Shown here piece by piece: positions 53,992 to 62,663 of a stretch of 64,000 nucleotides of DNA. The DNA comes from Tellurirhabdus bombi (lineage in GTDB: Bacteria > Bacteroidota > Bacteroidia > Cytophagales > Spirosomataceae). The first letter of the stretch is position 1. Each line of letters begins with the position of its first letter. The notes below the pieces were generated by a model. That model ran no database searches. It saw only the letters and a program-made list of their open reading frames with translations, and was not told where the DNA came from. The stretch lies in NCBI RefSeq assembly GCF_021484805.1, contig NZ_CP090557.1, positions 608,501 to 672,500 of the forward strand, in the 5' to 3' direction. Both the position numbers and the translations under genes were made by a program.

Positions 53992-55188
53992 ATGTTTATT
54001 AACCGTAAAGATTTTCTGCTGTCATTGCTGGTGTCTACGACAACAGTTGCAACGGGTTTTATGACAAGCAGTTGCTCTAAAGATCCTGATCCTATCGAGA
54101 ATAAATATTTAGTTAGTGCCACCGAAATTCGTTCACTTACGCTTAAACAGCTAGCCACTCAGGTACAGGCGATTAATCCTGGTCTGGCCTTTCTGGTACG
54201 CAATGAGGTAAAGGTCTACAAAATAACGTACAACACGCAGCTTCCTGATGGCACGCCTACGCTGGCCTCGGGCGCCCTTTTGGTGCCGAATGCGACTAGT
54301 CCGGTGCCTATGATTAGCCAGCAGCACGCCACCATTCGCAGTGAGGCCGATGCGCCGTCGAATTTTGGTCCTGGCAGCGATGCCTATTCTTTTGGCTCTT
54401 TGTTCGCCTCATTAGGCTATATCATTTCGTGTCCTGATTACATCGGTTATGGCGAAGCAAAATCCCAACCGCATCCCTACGAACACCGGGAAAGCCTGGC
54501 AAGTGCTTCTTTGGACATGCTCCGGGCCGCCCGTGAATTTGTGGCGCAGAATGGCGTTAAATGGAACAACAAAGTGTTCTTAACCGGCTACTCAGAGGGC
54601 GGTTTTGCTGCCATGTCGCTCTTGAAAAAACTGGAGGAAGAACATCCCAACGAGTTTACTATTGCCGGTGCCAGCCTTGGTTCGGGAGCTTACGACAAAT
54701 CCGGCTTTCTTACACGCATTATCAATACGCCATCCAGTGGTATCGCAGCGTACAATCAACTTTATCTTTGGGTATTACTGACTTATAACAATATCTATAA
54801 GCTCAATCGCCCCATGACGGATTACTTCAAAGAACCGTACGCTACCCAGATCGCGGCCCAGAAAGAGCTAGCAAACATCAATGTTAGTCTTCACCAGACT
54901 TTTACGGATAGCTTTAAACAGGCCATTACGAACGGAACGGACAAAGCCTTTCTGGACGCCATTGCGGACAATAATGTATACGACTGGAAGCCTAAAACCC
55001 CAATTCGTCTGTATCATGGAAATGCCGATGACCTGGTGCTTTACTTTAATTCGCAGAACGCGTATGACGCCATGAAGAAGCGCGGAGCTACTAATGTTCA
55101 GTTGTATCCACTGGAAGGCAAGAACCATGCAACGGCTATAATTGACTATCTGTTAGGGACGTACGAACTCGTTTCTACGACTTTATAA
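53992..55188 (+). CDS. Alpha/beta-hydrolase lipoprotein
   Basis: 398 residues, lipobox TSSCSKDPDP. The nucleophile elbow is GYSEGG in KVFLTGYSEGGFAAM. Family-like segments are SLGYIISCPDYIGYGEA and LYHGNADDLVLYF (acid) with a late HATA (His). This resembles secretory-lipase/tannase-like hydrolases that are attached to the outer membrane in Bacteroidota. The substrate is not known. Confidence 0.88.
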   Translation: MFINRKDFLLSLLVSTTTVATGFMTSSCSKDPDPIENKYLVSATEIRSLTLKQLATQVQAINPGLAFLVRNEVKVYKITYNTQLPDGTPTLASGALLVPNATSPVPMISQQHATIRSEADAPSNFGPGSDAYSFGSLFASLGYIISCPDYIGYGEAKSQPHPYEHRESLASASLDMLRAAREFVAQNGVKWNNKVFLTGYSEGGFAAMSLLKKLEEEHPNEFTIAGASLGSGAYDKSGFLTRIINTPSSGIAAYNQLYLWVLLTYNNIYKLNRPMTDYFKEPYATQIAAQKELANINVSLHQTFTDSFKQAITNGTDKAFLDAIADNNVYDWKPKTPIRLYHGNADDLVLYFNSQNAYDAMKKRGATNVQLYPLEGKNHATAIIDYLLGTYELVSTTL

Positions 55189-55291
55189 GGTACAAAAATC
55201 CTTTTTCGGGGGTGGTTTTAACATTTTTACTGTGACTTGGTTATAGGATAGACGTCATTAATCTGAAATTATACCAACTGAGATAACAGTC

Positions 55292-55708
55292 ATGAAAAAA
55301 TTCATCCTGGCCGCCTTTATGGCCGCCTTTACCGTTGCAGCATACGCGCAGGACGTAAAACAAGAAGCTAAAGAAACCGCTCGTCAGGCTGGCCAAACTG
55401 CAGACGCAGCCGGTGACAAAATAGGCCGTGAAGCCCGCAAGGCTGCCCGCAAAACAGACCGCGCCGCCGACCGCGTTGGCGATGACGCCCGCGAAGCCGG
55501 ACAGGAGCTGAAAAAAGAAGCTCGTAAGTCTAAAAAAGACGTGGAAAGAGGACTTGACAAAGCGGGCGACAAAGCCAGCGAAGCCGGACAGGAGTTAAAA
55601 AAAGAAGCCCGGAAATCAAAGAATGATGTGAAAGAAGGGACGGATAAAGCGCTAAATAAAACAGAGCGCAAACTGAAAAAGGCCGAAGACAATTTGCGTG
55701 AGAATTAA
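55292..55708 (+). CDS. Secreted Ala/Lys-rich helical repeat protein
   Basis: 138 residues. Signal peptide to about residue 20 (VAAYAQD). The mature chain is entirely charged and helical: direct repeats of EAGQELKKEARKSK at about residues 69-82 and 97-110, with shorter variants. It resembles late-embryogenesis-abundant or apolipoprotein-like helical proteins, often linked to stress protection; that is inference. Own terminator follows at 55722-55765. Confidence 0.85.
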   Translation: MKKFILAAFMAAFTVAAYAQDVKQEAKETARQAGQTADAAGDKIGREARKAARKTDRAADRVGDDAREAGQELKKEARKSKKDVERGLDKAGDKASEAGQELKKEARKSKNDVKEGTDKALNKTERKLKKAEDNLREN

Positions 55709-55721
55709 TCCTCCCGTTCAT

Positions 55722-55765
55722 AAATGAAAAAGCGGGGCTGTTACAGCAGCCCCGCTTTTTCATTT
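55722..55765. terminator. 19-bp perfect bidirectional terminator
   Basis: Arms 55722-55740 and 55747-55765 are perfectly complementary with a 6-nt loop; the G/C core is flanked by A- and T-runs on both sides. It serves the helical repeat protein gene (plus) and the glycosidase gene (minus), whose stop lies in the right arm. Confidence 0.9.
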
Positions 55766-56896
55766 TACGCCGGTTAACTGCCGGATGGTAGAAACCTCCT
55801 CCGGCTTGTAAGGTTGCCCATCCTCGCGGAAAATATCGTGAAACCACAAAGGCGGCTCTGCCGTGTAGGTTTTCTGCCACGAATCCCAAGGGTAAATGGT
55901 ATTGGTTTTGCCCGCGACAAATCCCCAGTTCATCATACCCACTTTTGCACTTTTTGCGGCGGGCAACACTGCCTGAAACGTACTTCCCGTCGGACGTGCC
56001 ATGTACTCCGTACAGATTATAGGTCGATCAAAAGTGGTGAGCTGGCCCATGCGCGTTTTGAAATCTTCAATTGGCCCGTAATTGTGGAAAGTAATAATGT
56101 CAGAATTAGTGAAAAGAAAACGATTCATTTCGTTCATCTGATCCACCGATTTCCAGTCGCCATACCAGGGAGCTGACGTAATGGGCTGAGACGGTTTGGC
56201 TTCGCGCGCCCATCCGAACGCTTCTTTTACCAGCTGTGCGCCTAATTCTCCTTTATTGGGTAGCTCTGTCTTTAGTTCTCCGTTCTTCCCGTAGCTATTG
56301 GCGTTGTCGTTGTCGGGTTCATTAACGATGTCCCAAGCTAAAATTCGCTTGTCGTTGCGGAAAGAACTAACCACATCTTTTACATAATCGCGCAGGTAAT
56401 TCCACTGGCTGTGATCGGCCAGTATTTCTGCACCGGGGCTTTGCACCCAACCTGAATTATGACGGCCCGGTTGCGGCTCCCGCTGCTTGCCAATTTTAGG
56501 CTTCGGATCCCAGCAGGAATCAAATAAAACCAGCATAGGTCGGATGCCCTGTTTTTGACAAATACCCAGAAATTGATCCAACCGCTTTTTGAACCCTTCG
56601 GGGTCTTGCTTCCAGGCCAGATCGTGCAGGAAAATCCGCATGGTGTTCATGCCCAGGCCTTTTGCCCAGCCTAATTCTTTCTCAATTGTTTGCGGGTCAA
56701 AACTTTCCGCCTGCCACATCTCCAACTGATTGATGGCATTGGCTGGGGTATAATTAGCTCCAACCAGCCAGGCTTGCTTTTTATACCATTTATTTGCCTT
56801 CTTCGTTGTCCATTGCTGCGCCATTGCCGGCACTGCCAAGACAAGCCATACAACCAGACAAGCTGCTGCCTGAATAAACTTTCTTTTTTGCTGCAT
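55760..56896 (-). CDS. GH5-like secreted glycoside hydrolase
   Basis: 378 residues, signal peptide to about VPAMAQ (27). A (beta/alpha)8 clan A enzyme: acid/base Glu193 in DIVNEPDND and nucleophile Glu297 in IICTEYMARP, with the early TMRIFLHD strand and HNYG. The best guess is an endo-glucanase/mannanase-like or hypothetical GH5/GH-A member, often annotated 1,4-beta-xylanase. The mutarotase gene is 51 nt upstream on the same strand, so they may be one unit. Confidence 0.88.
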   Translation of the reverse strand: MQQKRKFIQAAACLVVWLVLAVPAMAQQWTTKKANKWYKKQAWLVGANYTPANAINQLEMWQAESFDPQTIEKELGWAKGLGMNTMRIFLHDLAWKQDPEGFKKRLDQFLGICQKQGIRPMLVLFDSCWDPKPKIGKQREPQPGRHNSGWVQSPGAEILADHSQWNYLRDYVKDVVSSFRNDKRILAWDIVNEPDNDNANSYGKNGELKTELPNKGELGAQLVKEAFGWAREAKPSQPITSAPWYGDWKSVDQMNEMNRFLFTNSDIITFHNYGPIEDFKTRMGQLTTFDRPIICTEYMARPTGSTFQAVLPAAKSAKVGMMNWGFVAGKTNTIYPWDSWQKTYTAEPPLWFHDIFREDGQPYKPEEVSTIRQLTGVK

Positions 56897-56947
56897 TGAG
56901 TAAAAGGAGGGTTCAGGAGGAAAGGCGAACCCTCCCTCCTGTCCTAT

Positions 56948-58126
56948 TTATTTCTTGGTTGAGAACTGGTAAATGGTTGTTGTTTTGTACGTCTGTCCCG
57001 GCTTTAACACCGTAGATGGGAAGCTTGCCTGATTCGGTGAATCCGGGAAGTGCTGCGTTTCCAGACAGAAAGCGTTTCGTTTTTCGTAAGCCTGACCTAT
57101 TTTTCCTTTATTCTTGCCATTCAGGAAGTTACCACCGTAAAACTGAACGCCCGGCTCCGTTGTCAACACCTCCATAACAATGCCTGTTTTAGGACTTTCT
57201 ACCGTCGCAATTTTGCGCGGAGCCGTTGTTTGGCCACCATTCAGGACGAAATTGTGGTCGTAACCCCCGCCCGCTTTAATCTGCGGATGGTCAGCGTCGG
57301 CGCGTGTTCCAATGGCGGTTGGCTTGCGAAAATCAAAGGGTGTATTTTCGACAGGCGCCAACTCTCCGGTTGGGATTAAGGTTTCATCAACGGGCGTATA
57401 GCGGTCCGCATTGATCGTCAACAGGTGATCAGCGATTGGGCCAGAGCCTTCGCCATTCAGGTTGAAATACGAGTGATTGGTTAAATTAACAACCGTACTT
57501 TTATCCGTAGTTGCTTCGTAATCAATCTTGATGGCGTTGTCATCAGTCAGGGTGTAAACCACTTTGGTCGTTAGTGTACCCGGATAGCCTTCCTCACCGT
57601 CTTTCGACACATACGTCAATTCAACCGTTTTAGGATCAATCTGCTTGGCGTCCCAGACTTTGGTGTTAAAGCCTTTTTTGCCACCGTGCAAAGAGTTTGG
57701 CCCGTTGTTAACCGGCAGCGTGTATTCTTTCCCATCAAGCGTAAATTTGCCTTTGGCAATCCGGTTGCCGTAACGCCCGATCAGGGAGCCAAAAAAGTCC
57801 TCACTATTAGACAGATATTCGTCTACACTGTTATAACCCAGATTTACGTCCACAGACTGGCCGTCTTTATCCGGCACAATCAGGCTCACAATCCGCCCAC
57901 CGTAGTTAGTAATAGCAACCTGTACGCCTTTGTCATTTTTTAACGTGTACAAATCGGTTTTCTTACCATCCAGTTCTTTCTGAAACTTCGCCTGATCCGG
58001 CAAATTGCTGCTTGTTGTGTTGGTCATGGTTGTGTCTGACGTTGTGGAAGATTCCTCCTGCTTCTGGCTTTGATTACAAGCGGCCAATAGCCCAATCAGG
58101 GCAGCAGAGATGATAATTCGTTTCAT
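56948..58126 (-). CDS. Aldose 1-epimerase (galactose mutarotase), lipoprotein form
   Basis: Interconverts alpha and beta anomers of aldoses. The ATG at 58124-58126 (MKRIIISAALIGLLAAC) is chosen for its lipobox; a long upstream extension is rejected as it crosses the small neighbouring gene. 392 residues with a Ser/Thr-rich linker (23-45). The fold is that of GalM: NRIAKGKFTLDGKEYTLPVN (Arg), NGPNSLHGG (His), LTNHSYFNLNG (catalytic His) and a late Glu in GVQFYGGN and AFCLETQHFPDSPN. Its periplasmic or surface location, next to a glycosidase gene, fits sugar uptake. Confidence 0.93.
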   Translation of the reverse strand: MKRIIISAALIGLLAACNQSQKQEESSTTSDTTMTNTTSSNLPDQAKFQKELDGKKTDLYTLKNDKGVQVAITNYGGRIVSLIVPDKDGQSVDVNLGYNSVDEYLSNSEDFFGSLIGRYGNRIAKGKFTLDGKEYTLPVNNGPNSLHGGKKGFNTKVWDAKQIDPKTVELTYVSKDGEEGYPGTLTTKVVYTLTDDNAIKIDYEATTDKSTVVNLTNHSYFNLNGEGSGPIADHLLTINADRYTPVDETLIPTGELAPVENTPFDFRKPTAIGTRADADHPQIKAGGGYDHNFVLNGGQTTAPRKIATVESPKTGIVMEVLTTEPGVQFYGGNFLNGKNKGKIGQAYEKRNAFCLETQHFPDSPNQASFPSTVLKPGQTYKTTTIYQFSTKK

Positions 58127-58157
58127 GAATAAAGAAAAGGTTATGGTTAAGTGTGAT

Positions 58158-58367
58158 TCAAAGTCCCAATTTCTTGGGTTCAATTCCAGTTTCTTTAGCC
58201 GACATGCGGAAAATTTCCAGTATTTCCTGGTAGCTAAACAGCCGCCCCTCAAGGTAGCTCTGCTCTTCCGGATCGGCAAAAGCTTGTTTTTCCCGCAAAT
58301 CGCGGATGTTGGCATGAACGGTAATCATGACATCGTGAAAAAACTCAGAAAACTGCATTTCATTCAT
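58158..58367 (-). CDS. Conserved-looking small acidic protein, 69 aa
   Basis: ATG at 58365-58367, soluble helical protein of 69 residues with MNEMQFSEFFHDVMITVHANI at the start and LEGRLFSYQEILEIFRM later. No motif or family recognised. It lies 31 nt upstream of the mutarotase gene on the same strand, so they are probably co-transcribed. Codon use looks like that of neighbours, so I consider it real. Confidence 0.65.
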   Translation of the reverse strand: MNEMQFSEFFHDVMITVHANIRDLREKQAFADPEEQSYLEGRLFSYQEILEIFRMSAKETGIEPKKLGL

Positions 58368-58635
58368 ATTGGTCTTTAAATATTTCTTTCTGTTAAGCCA
58401 CTTTTAACAGACTTGTGCTGATTATTCGTTTACCGCAACGTTCTAGCAGACCAGAAAATTAAGGGCAGTTAGCCCGCTTAGGCAAACTTTGAATCAGCGT
58501 TTGTGTTATAAAAATGAGCGGCTTAACAGTCACTACTAAAAATTGTGCGCTTTGATCCGTTTGCAAGTTAGTGATTCACGGAAAAACTATGTTCACTCAA
58601 TTACTAATTCCATTTTTCACGCAGTATCTTTGAGC

Positions 58636-58884
58636 ATGAGCAAAACAGTATCGGTGCTTCTGTTTGGCATCACCCGCGAGATTGTAGGCACATCTTCCCT
58701 GGCAACTGCCATTCCGCCATCGGGCGAGATTGGTGACCTGCTAGACACCCTCAGAGAACGCTATCCTGCCCTGAGCGGATTGCGGTCCCTGCTGGTCGCC
58801 GTCAACGGTGAGTATGCCGAGTTAAACACGAAAATTACGCCAAAAGACGAAATCGCCCTGATTCCTCCCGTTAGTGGAGGATAG
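58636..58884 (+). CDS. moaD: MoaD (molybdopterin synthase small subunit)
   Basis: 82 residues, ATG at 58636 (MSKTVSVLLFGITREIVG); a longer upstream frame is rejected. A ubiquitin-like ThiS/MoaD fold ending in PPVSGG: the terminal Gly-Gly is the site that is thiocarboxylated. Directly followed by moaE (38 nt), so the two subunits are made together. A TATCTTTG element lies 4 nt before the ATG (see findings). Confidence 0.93.
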   Translation: MSKTVSVLLFGITREIVGTSSLATAIPPSGEIGDLLDTLRERYPALSGLRSLLVAVNGEYAELNTKITPKDEIALIPPVSGG

Positions 58885-58922
58885 TTACTTTAACATGCCG
58901 TATTCGCCACCCCATTTAATCT

Positions 58923-59333
58923 ATGGTTACCATTATCACTGATCCAATTGACATGAACTCAGCTTATCAGCACGTTGCTGCGGACGAGGCTGGGGCGGTT
59001 GTTTTTTTCTTCGGAACAGTACGGAATAATACGCAGAAACGCGCCGTTGAGCGCCTCGAATACGAATCGTACGACGCCATGGCGATTCGGAAAATGCAGG
59101 AGATTGTTGACCAGGCCTGTCAGCAATGGAATGTTCAACGCTACGCCGTAATCCACCGCAAAGGCAATCTCCAGATTGGCGACATGGCGGTTCTGGTGGG
59201 TGTCTCAACGCCGCATCGCGCCGACGCTTTTGACGCAGCCCGCTACATCATCGACACGCTGAAAAAGGAAGTGCCCATCTGGAAGAAAGAGGTTTTTGAG
59301 GATGGCGAAGTCTGGGTTGATGCCCATCCCTGA
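58923..59333 (+). CDS. moaE: MoaE (molybdopterin synthase catalytic subunit)
   Basis: 136 residues. Conserved segments FFFGTVRNNTQ, YESYDAMAIRKM, RKGNLQIGDMAVLVGVSTPHR and the catalytic Lys pair in VPIWKKEVFEDG are all present. Converts cPMP to molybdopterin with MoaD as sulfur donor. Supplies the cofactor that the YdeP-type enzyme needs 28 kb away. It converges on the nuclease-like gene. Confidence 0.95.
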   Translation: MVTIITDPIDMNSAYQHVAADEAGAVVFFFGTVRNNTQKRAVERLEYESYDAMAIRKMQEIVDQACQQWNVQRYAVIHRKGNLQIGDMAVLVGVSTPHRADAFDAARYIIDTLKKEVPIWKKEVFEDGEVWVDAHP

Positions 59334-59359
59334 CGGATTTGTATTTGCCAAAGAGCGTT

Positions 59360-60502
59360 TTATGGCTGGTCTTGATTTAAAACATATTCGGCCACAATCG
59401 GGTAATGATCTGAATATTTGACACTATCGACGGTGGTATAATTAATTGCTTTCAGGCTGCTGTCATCATAAAACTGATTGTCGATGCGAATAAAACCCGG
59501 CGGCTTATGGTACGAGAAGCCAAAGCCCCTACCGGCGTCCTCAAATGCATTGTGAAGCAGCTGCCGCAAACGGCCATAGGTAACGCTGTAGGGTGTATCG
59601 TTAAAATCGCCGCCTACAATAACGGGATACGGACTTTCACGCACGAAATTTTCCAGAATATGAATTTGATCGCGTCTGAGAATAAACCCGTCTCGTAGCT
59701 TGCGAAGGATTCCTTTGGTTTCTGCCCGGACAACTGTCGCATCTTTTTTCTTCAGCAGTTTTCCTACCCGAATACCCATCGACTCCATGTGTACACTGAA
59801 CACCCGCACGGTGTCGGTATGCGCCACAATATCGGCCCAGACGAGGCCATTGAAGCCGTTGTTTTCGCCTTCAAAGCTAAGTTCGCCGTGCTTGACAATG
59901 GGATAGCGGGAAAAAAGAGCAACACCAATGAAGCCATCTTCCCGCTGATTTTCTGGCGCATGAAGCAGCACCCGATGCGGATAGCCCGCTTTTTCCAATC
60001 GCTGAATGATGTCCCAGCTGGGTATGTTCTTATGGTTGAAAAACTCCTGAAAGCATTTCACATCGGATGGTTCCTGAATTACCCAATCCTGCATGGGCGT
60101 TTTTGCATCAGGCTTATCATCGTGTTTGTTCTCATACTCATTGAAACTCATAACATTGTAGCTCATCACGCGCAGCGTGTTCTGGGCTGCCAACGGCTGC
60201 GAGGCACTGTTAATACCCAAAGTACGGGGCCAGAAGGGAATCCCGAAGAGCAGCGTAACCAGGGGCAGAACGCTTCGGGCGGGTCGCTTGGTGACTAGCC
60301 AGAATACGAGAAACAGCACATTCATTCCCCAAGCTATCGGTAGGGAAATCATCAGCATACTGGCCGACCAGTGTTCGAGCGGCAGGTAATAGCACAAGTA
60401 ATAAACCAGCAGTGTATAGAGAAACAGCAGAATATTCAGCGACCAGAGAATCGAACCAATAAAGCGCGCTACGGAGGCTACCAACCAGAATACAACTTTC
60501 AT
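59360..60502 (-). CDS. Membrane-anchored endonuclease/exonuclease/phosphatase-fold protein
   Basis: 380 residues. Three hydrophobic helices at the N-terminus (about 5-30, 38-62, 70-95), then an EEP domain: VMSYNVMSFNEYENKHDD (Asn and first acidic), FQEFFNHKN (Glu), GGDFNDTPYSVTY (Asp-x-Asn) and SDHYPIVAEY (Ser-Asp-His) are the metal and catalytic sites. The domain is periplasmic or cytoplasmic-facing; common in Bacteroidota. Substrate unknown (DNA, inositol phosphate or lipid). Confidence 0.9.
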   Translation of the reverse strand: MKVVFWLVASVARFIGSILWSLNILLFLYTLLVYYLCYYLPLEHWSASMLMISLPIAWGMNVLFLVFWLVTKRPARSVLPLVTLLFGIPFWPRTLGINSASQPLAAQNTLRVMSYNVMSFNEYENKHDDKPDAKTPMQDWVIQEPSDVKCFQEFFNHKNIPSWDIIQRLEKAGYPHRVLLHAPENQREDGFIGVALFSRYPIVKHGELSFEGENNGFNGLVWADIVAHTDTVRVFSVHMESMGIRVGKLLKKKDATVVRAETKGILRKLRDGFILRRDQIHILENFVRESPYPVIVGGDFNDTPYSVTYGRLRQLLHNAFEDAGRGFGFSYHKPPGFIRIDNQFYDDSSLKAINYTTVDSVKYSDHYPIVAEYVLNQDQP

Positions 60503-60645
60503 AAAAAACGCAGCAGATGAAGTTCTTTGCCGAACCGCCAGAAGGCATCAGTGAGATGGTTTCGCCGGCAAAGGTACGAAGCCTAACGTGCTTACCGTCT
60601 TTCGTTACCGATTATTAAAAAAAAGTACTCCCTTTAAGCATCTAA

Positions 60646-60676
60646 TTGGAAAACAACGAAAAACCTCCTATCTTTG
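60646..60676 (+). promoter_or_regulatory. Promoter of the rimP-nusA-infB operon
   Basis: TTG (60646-60648), 20 bp and TATCTTTG (60669-60676), a full match. Start point near 60681, about 65 nt before the rimP ATG. Confidence 0.65.
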
Positions 60677-60708
60677 CGCAACTTACCAACAAATAGTTGT
60701 TGCTTGGG

Positions 60709-60734
60709 AAAGGGGGAAGTTATTCCCCTTTTTT
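60709..60734 (+). terminator. Terminator-like hairpin in the rimP leader
   Basis: A 10-bp stem with one G-U (60709-60718 with 60723-60732), GTTA tetraloop, ends in a T-run (60729-60734). It lies between the promoter and the rimP ATG (60748), so it would act as an attenuator. A small hairpin AACAA/TTGTT precedes it. Confidence 0.6.
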
Positions 60735-60747
60735 GTTACTATACGGT

Positions 60748-61230
60748 ATGGATGTTAAAGCCAAAGTAACCGAGTTACTTCAACCCTATCTGAACGAAGA
60801 TCAGTTTTTTATCGTTGATATACAGGTATCTCCTTCTCGTAGCCGCTCGAAAATAACCGTTTTGCTGGATAGCGATACCGGAATCACCATTGATGAGTGC
60901 ACTGAAATAAGTCGTCGGCTGGGAAGTCAACTGGAAGAATTAGATTTGTTTGACGGTGCCGCTTTCGTGTGGGAAGTTTCCTCACCGGGAATAGGTGAAC
61001 CGTTAACGCTGCTGCGGCAGTACCGGAAAAACATTGGACGCGAAGTAACTGTTCTGTTAAACGACGGGCAAATCCGCAAAGGAACACTGGAAGACGCGAA
61101 TGACGAACGCATCCTCATCACGGAAACGCCCGTAAAGAAACCGAAGAAAAAAGATCCACCCGCCAGTGGTCCGGTTGAAATACCGTTTACAGATATTAAA
61201 AAAACCACAATACAAGTGTCATTTAAGTAA
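60748..61230 (+). CDS. rimP: Ribosome maturation factor RimP
   Basis: Needed for 30S subunit maturation. ATG at 60748 (MDVKAKVTELL) gives 160 residues; a longer upstream frame crosses the leader hairpin. RimP N-terminal domain with SKITVLLDSDTGITIDECTEISR and the SPGIGEPL motif, C-terminal SH3-like domain. First gene of the classic rimP-nusA-infB order. It follows the leader terminator. Confidence 0.93.
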   Translation: MDVKAKVTELLQPYLNEDQFFIVDIQVSPSRSRSKITVLLDSDTGITIDECTEISRRLGSQLEELDLFDGAAFVWEVSSPGIGEPLTLLRQYRKNIGREVTVLLNDGQIRKGTLEDANDERILITETPVKKPKKKDPPASGPVEIPFTDIKKTTIQVSFK

Positions 61231-61314
61231 TTGATTGAAGTCTGAAGTTGAACAGAATACAACAACTTTGAGTCCCAATCAGGACTGCTTCAACCTCTAT
61301 ACTCATTGAAAGCT

Positions 61315-62559
61315 ATGGATAGCGGAATATTAATTGAGTCGTTTTCCGACTTTGCCCGTTCGAAAAATATTGACCGACCGACGATGATCAAAATTCTGGA
61401 AGATGTCTTCCGGACGATGATTCGTAAAAAATTCGGCACGGACGAAAACTTCGACGTTATCATTAACGCCGAAAGTGGTGACCTTGAAATGTGGCGTACC
61501 CGTGAGATTGTTGATGATAACTCAGAGGATATCTGGGATTTCGATAAAATACCCCTGGCCGATGCGCACAAAATCCAACCGGATTTTGAAGTAGGGGAGC
61601 AAGTGGCTGAATTGGTCAAACTGGAAGATTTTGGACGGCGTGTCGTACAAACGGCCCGTCAGACGCTGATTCAGAAAGTAAAAGATTTAGAGAAGGAACT
61701 TCTTTACGAGAAATACAAAAACCAGGTTGGCGACCTGCTCAACGGGGAAGTTTACCAAATTCTGAAAAACGAAGTCATCCTGCATGACTCGGAAGAAAAC
61801 GAATTAAGTCTGCCGAAGAACGAGCAAATTTCAAAAGACCGCTACCGCAAAGGCGAAACCATTAAAGCAGTAGTACACCGGGTAGAGATGATTAACGGTA
61901 CGCCTAAAATCGTTCTGTCCCGTACTTCTCCTGTTTTCCTGGAGCGCCTGTTCGAGAATGAGATTCCGGAGATTTACGATGGACTCATCTCAATCCGTAA
62001 GATTGTTCGTGAGCCAGGTGAACGTGCCAAAGTAGCCGTTGAATCCTATGACGACCGCATTGACCCAGTTGGGGCGTGTGTGGGTATGAAAGGATCTCGT
62101 ATACATAGCATTGTCCGTGAACTGGGCAACGAAAATATTGACGTTATTAACTATACCGAAAACTTTGAGCTATTGGTACAACGGGCGTTAAGTCCAGCCA
62201 AGATTAGCTCGATGCAGATCGACCGCGACGCGAAACGTGTTTCGGTGTTTCTGAAACCAGATCAGGTTTCTTTGGCGATCGGCAAAGGTGGCCAGAATAT
62301 CAAGCTGGCTGGCCGGTTAGTAGGAATGGAAATTGACGTTTTCCGTGACGTAGAAGGTCAGGAAGACGACGAGGACATCGCTTTGTCGGAATTCAACGAC
62401 GAAATCGATGATTGGATGATTGATGAACTCCGGCGGGTCGGTCTAGATACAGCCAAAAGTGTGTTGGCTCGTTCAAAAGATGAACTCGTGCGGATGACGG
62501 ATTTGGAAGAAGATACCATTGAGGAGATCCTTTCCATTTTACGTCAGGAATTCGAGTAG
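61315..62559 (+). CDS. nusA: Transcription termination/antitermination factor NusA
   Basis: 414 residues from the ATG at 61315 (MDSGILIESF); a TTG three codons upstream is less likely. N-terminal polymerase-binding domain (about 1-125), S1 domain (about 130-205), KH1 around ACVGMKGSRIHSIVRELGNE and KH2 around VSLAIGKGGQNIKLAG, then an acidic tail. It is shorter than E. coli NusA (495 aa) because it lacks the two C-terminal acidic repeats, normal for this phylum. Confidence 0.96.
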   Translation: MDSGILIESFSDFARSKNIDRPTMIKILEDVFRTMIRKKFGTDENFDVIINAESGDLEMWRTREIVDDNSEDIWDFDKIPLADAHKIQPDFEVGEQVAELVKLEDFGRRVVQTARQTLIQKVKDLEKELLYEKYKNQVGDLLNGEVYQILKNEVILHDSEENELSLPKNEQISKDRYRKGETIKAVVHRVEMINGTPKIVLSRTSPVFLERLFENEIPEIYDGLISIRKIVREPGERAKVAVESYDDRIDPVGACVGMKGSRIHSIVRELGNENIDVINYTENFELLVQRALSPAKISSMQIDRDAKRVSVFLKPDQVSLAIGKGGQNIKLAGRLVGMEIDVFRDVEGQEDDEDIALSEFNDEIDDWMIDELRRVGLDTAKSVLARSKDELVRMTDLEEDTIEEILSILRQEFE

Positions 62560-62663
62560 AACATAGGATGTATGATCGCGATTTATTTCAACAAACTAGT
62601 TGATATGGCCTAAATCTTACATCACCATTTTTAAAAGCCTATTGAATATTCTAATCCATAAGT

